From NCBI GenBank assembly GCA_964411425.1, contig CAYPKW010000103.1:1-7625 (forward strand): a stretch of 7,625 bases of DNA, given 5' to 3'. The DNA is from CAYPKW01 sp964411425. GTDB lineage: Bacteria > Pseudomonadota > Alphaproteobacteria > Dongiales > Dongiaceae. Positions within the stretch are counted from its first letter, which is position 1. The number at the start of each line of letters is the position of its first letter. A program made the translations under genes and the position numbers. The notes under the pieces were generated by a model. That model had not been told where the DNA came from. It was given only the letters and a program-made list of their open reading frames with translations, and made no database searches. Positions 6,094-7,625 of the stretch are shown piece by piece.

Positions 6094-7242
6094 ATGAACT
6101 CGCTCGGATTGCCCGATCGCCCGGCCGAGACGCGCGTCGTGGTTGCCATGTCGGGCGGCGTCGACAGCTCGGTCGCCGCCGCGCTGGTCGCGCGCGAGGG
6201 TTACCAGGCGATAGGCGTCACGCTGCAGCTTTACGACCACGGCGCGGCCGCCGGCCGCAAGGGCGCCTGCTGCGCCGGCGAGGACATTTACGACGCGCGC
6301 CGGGTGGCCGATCGCCTCGGCATCCCGCATTTCGTGCTCGATTACGAGGCCCGGTTCCGCGCCGCCGTCATGGACGATTTCGCCGACGGGTATCTCGCCG
6401 GCGAAACGCCGATCCCTTGCGTGCGCTGCAACGAGCGGGTGAAGTTCCGCGATCTGCTGGCGACGGCGCGCGAGCTAGGGGCGGCGGCGCTTGCCACCGG
6501 CCATTACGCGCGCCGGGTCGTGGGCGCGAACGGGCCAGAGCTGCTGCGGGCCGCGGACGCCCAGCGTGACCAGAGCTACTTCCTGTTCGCCACCACCCCC
6601 GACCAGCTCGGCTTCCTGCGCTTTCCCTTGGGGGCCATGAGCAAGGGCGAGACGCGCGCCATCGCGGCCGGCCTCGGCCTGCCGGTGGCGGAGAAGCCGG
6701 ACAGCCAGGACATCTGCTTCGTGCCCCAGGGGCGTTATTCCTCCGTGGTGGAGAAGCTGCGGCCGGGCGCCGGCGAGCCGGGCGACATCGCGCATGTGGA
6801 CGGCCGCGTGCTCGGCCGCCACGCCGGCGTGCTGAACTTCACGGTGGGGCAGCGCCGCGGCCTCGGCGTGAGCGAGGGGAGCGGCGAGCCGCTCTATGTC
6901 GTCCGCCTTGAGGCGCCCGGCCGCCGCGTCGTGGTCGGGCCGAAGGCGGCGCTCGCGGTCGACCGCATCGCGCTGCGCGAAGTGAACTGGCTAGGCGCGC
7001 CGCCAGGGGGGGAGGGGATCGCGCTCGCCGTGAAGCTGCGCTCGACCGCAGCGCCGGCGCCGGCGCGAGTGTGGCTCGACGGCGCCGGAGGCCGGGTCGA
7101 GCTGGCCCATCCCGAGCTCGGCGTGGCGCCGGGCCAGGCCTGCGTCTTCTACGACGGCGACCGGCTCATGGGCGGCGGGTGGATCGCCGCGACCGGACGG
7201 GTTTCGGAAGGGCAATTCGCATGGCGACGCTCGAAGGGCTGA
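6094..7242 (+). CDS. mnmA: tRNA-specific 2-thiouridylase MnmA
   Basis: A 382-residue cytoplasmic enzyme that adenylates and thiolates U34 of tRNA-Lys, -Glu and -Gln, the s2 part of (c)mnm5s2U. The N-terminal PP-loop ATP pyrophosphatase has AMSGGVDSSVAA (18-29), followed by GACCAGEDIYDARRVADRLGI, the first catalytic Cys109 in IPCVRCNERVKFRDLL, ATGHYAR (134-140), DQSYFLF (159-165) and the second catalytic Cys208 in KPDSQDICFVPQG, then NFTVGQRRGLGVS (248-260) of the central domain and a C-terminal beta-barrel to the end. All catalytic residues are present and length is normal. ATG 6094 was chosen; GTG 6085, which overlaps the previous stop codon, would add three residues. No strong Shine-Dalgarno is seen, suggesting coupling to the upstream gene. 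In E. coli sulfur reaches MnmA from IscS through TusABCDE; co-location with iscS here hints at a more direct route. Confidence 0.97.
   Translation: MNSLGLPDRPAETRVVVAMSGGVDSSVAAALVAREGYQAIGVTLQLYDHGAAAGRKGACCAGEDIYDARRVADRLGIPHFVLDYEARFRAAVMDDFADGYLAGETPIPCVRCNERVKFRDLLATARELGAAALATGHYARRVVGANGPELLRAADAQRDQSYFLFATTPDQLGFLRFPLGAMSKGETRAIAAGLGLPVAEKPDSQDICFVPQGRYSSVVEKLRPGAGEPGDIAHVDGRVLGRHAGVLNFTVGQRRGLGVSEGSGEPLYVVRLEAPGRRVVVGPKAALAVDRIALREVNWLGAPPGGEGIALAVKLRSTAAPAPARVWLDGAGGRVELAHPELGVAPGQACVFYDGDRLMGGGWIAATGRVSEGQFAWRRSKG
7206..7212 (+). promoter_or_regulatory. Ribosome binding site inside the mnmA 3' end
   Basis: GGAAGGG ends 8 nt before ATG 7221. It is the clearest Shine-Dalgarno in the window and fixes the start of the SCP2-domain gene within the last codons of mnmA. 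Confidence 0.75.
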
Positions 7243-7526
7243 CGGAAGACTTGCGCAAGCGCGCCGCCCAGAACCCGCCGCTGGGCTACAAGGTGAAGTT
7301 CCTGCTCGACGACGGCAGCATCGTCTTCTGGGACGGCACGACAGTGCCGGCCGCCCTCTCCAACGCCGATGGCGAGGCCGACACGACGCTCAAGATCACG
7401 GCGAGCAACCTCGAGAAGATGATGGCCGGCGGCCTCGATCCGACGCTCGCCTACATGACCGGCAAGCTCAAGGTCGAGGGCAGTCTGGGCGTCGCCATGA
7501 AGCTCTCGGCCATGCTGGGGGACTGA
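7221..7526 (+). CDS. SCP2 sterol-binding-domain protein, single domain
   Basis: A 101-residue protein made almost entirely of one SCP2 fold. Characteristic parts are YKVKFLLDDGSIVFWDG (23-39), ADTTLKITASNLEKMMAGGLDP (53-74) and LAYMTGKLKVEGSLGVAMKLSAML (76-99); the last is the classical C-terminal SCP2 signature. Such domains have a hydrophobic cavity that binds lipids or fatty acyl-CoA. Bacterial stand-alone copies are common in alphaproteobacteria and their physiological ligand is mostly unknown. No signal peptide is seen. Its start overlaps mnmA by 22 nt in another frame and has a good ribosome site at 7206-7212, so it is the last gene of the transcript. A link to the hydrolase two genes upstream, both being possible lipid-related proteins, is only inference. 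Confidence 0.9.
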   Translation: MATLEGLTEDLRKRAAQNPPLGYKVKFLLDDGSIVFWDGTTVPAALSNADGEADTTLKITASNLEKMMAGGLDPTLAYMTGKLKVEGSLGVAMKLSAMLGD

Positions 7527-7531
7527 GGTCG

Positions 7532-7563
7532 TTGACAGCGTCGCCGAGGCCGCCACATATACG
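7532..7563 (+). promoter_or_regulatory. Probable promoter of tRNA-Met
   Basis: A perfect -35 hexamer TTGACA (7532-7537) lies 6 nt after the SCP2 gene. The -10 is weaker: CATATA (7556-7561) at 18-bp spacing or TATACG (7558-7563) at 20 bp. Initiation would fall near 7568-7572, shortly before the mature tRNA 5' end at 7583, the normal layout for a tRNA gene with a short leader. Confidence 0.6.
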
Positions 7564-7582
7564 GTCATCCGAGAAGTCCCGT

Positions 7583-7625
7583 GGCGGAGTAGCTCAGCTG
7601 GTTAGAGCAGCGGAATCATAATCCG
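7583..7625 (+). tRNA. tRNA-Met(CAU), elongator type, 5' part
   Basis: The first 43 nt of a tRNA cut by the window end. The 5' acceptor strand is GGCGGAG (7583-7589), then U8 and A9, a D arm with stem GCUC/GAGC (7592-7595, 7605-7608) and loop AGCUGGUUA, base 26 A (7609), anticodon stem GCGGA (7610-7614) pairing with UCCG (7622-7625, fifth pair beyond the edge), and the loop AUCAUAA with anticodon CAU at 7617-7619. The sequence is that of alphaproteobacterial elongator tRNA-Met. Initiator tRNA is excluded by the anticodon stem, which lacks the three consecutive G-C pairs. A tRNA-Ile2 with lysidine-modified CAU is less likely but needs the 3' half to exclude fully. Confidence 0.93.

Noticed and set aside
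7583..7625. Functional link of the tRNA gene with MnmA
   Set aside because: The anticodon is CAU, whereas MnmA acts on U34 tRNAs (Lys, Glu, Gln), and the tRNA has its own promoter; adjacency is probably accidental.

Overview
The window is a piece of a very G+C-rich chromosome with tightly packed genes. Codon use, gene content and the elongator tRNA-Met sequence suggest an alphaproteobacterium, probably Rhodospirillales or a relative; this is an inference from recognised protein families, not from a search. No mobile element, CRISPR array or phage gene is visible.

Layout. The left edge holds the 3' end of anmK (peptidoglycan recycling) on the + strand. It converges on a minus-strand COG2945-type alpha/beta hydrolase, with 6 bp between their stop codons. 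A 196-bp divergent intergenic region (953-1148) follows. It carries the clearest regulatory signal of the window: an IscR type-1-like operator (1049-1073) lying over a sigma70-type promoter. From there six + strand genes run head to tail to 7526: cysE (serine O-acetyltransferase), a NifS-like cysteine desulfurase, an IscS-type cysteine desulfurase, an adrenodoxin-type [2Fe-2S] ferredoxin, a large divergent alpha/beta hydrolase, mnmA (tRNA 2-thiouridylase), and then a small SCP2-domain protein as the seventh. Gaps are 28, 4, 32, 25 and 8 bp, and the last pair overlaps by 22 nt, so a single operon is plausible. After the last stop codon there is a separate promoter and the first 43 nt of tRNA-Met(CAU), cut by the window end.

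How the genes fit together. The run can be read as a sulfur-delivery line: CysE makes O-acetylserine for cysteine synthesis, the two desulfurases take the sulfur off cysteine, ferredoxin supplies electrons, and MnmA puts sulfur on U34 of tRNA. It looks like an isc operon that lacks iscR, iscU, iscA and hscBA here. The IscS also stops just before the C-terminal segment that binds the IscU scaffold in E. coli. The working hypothesis is therefore an IscR-controlled sulfur-trafficking/tRNA-thiolation operon rather than a complete Fe-S assembly operon. The roles of the second hydrolase and of the SCP2 protein are not explained by this model and are the least understood parts.
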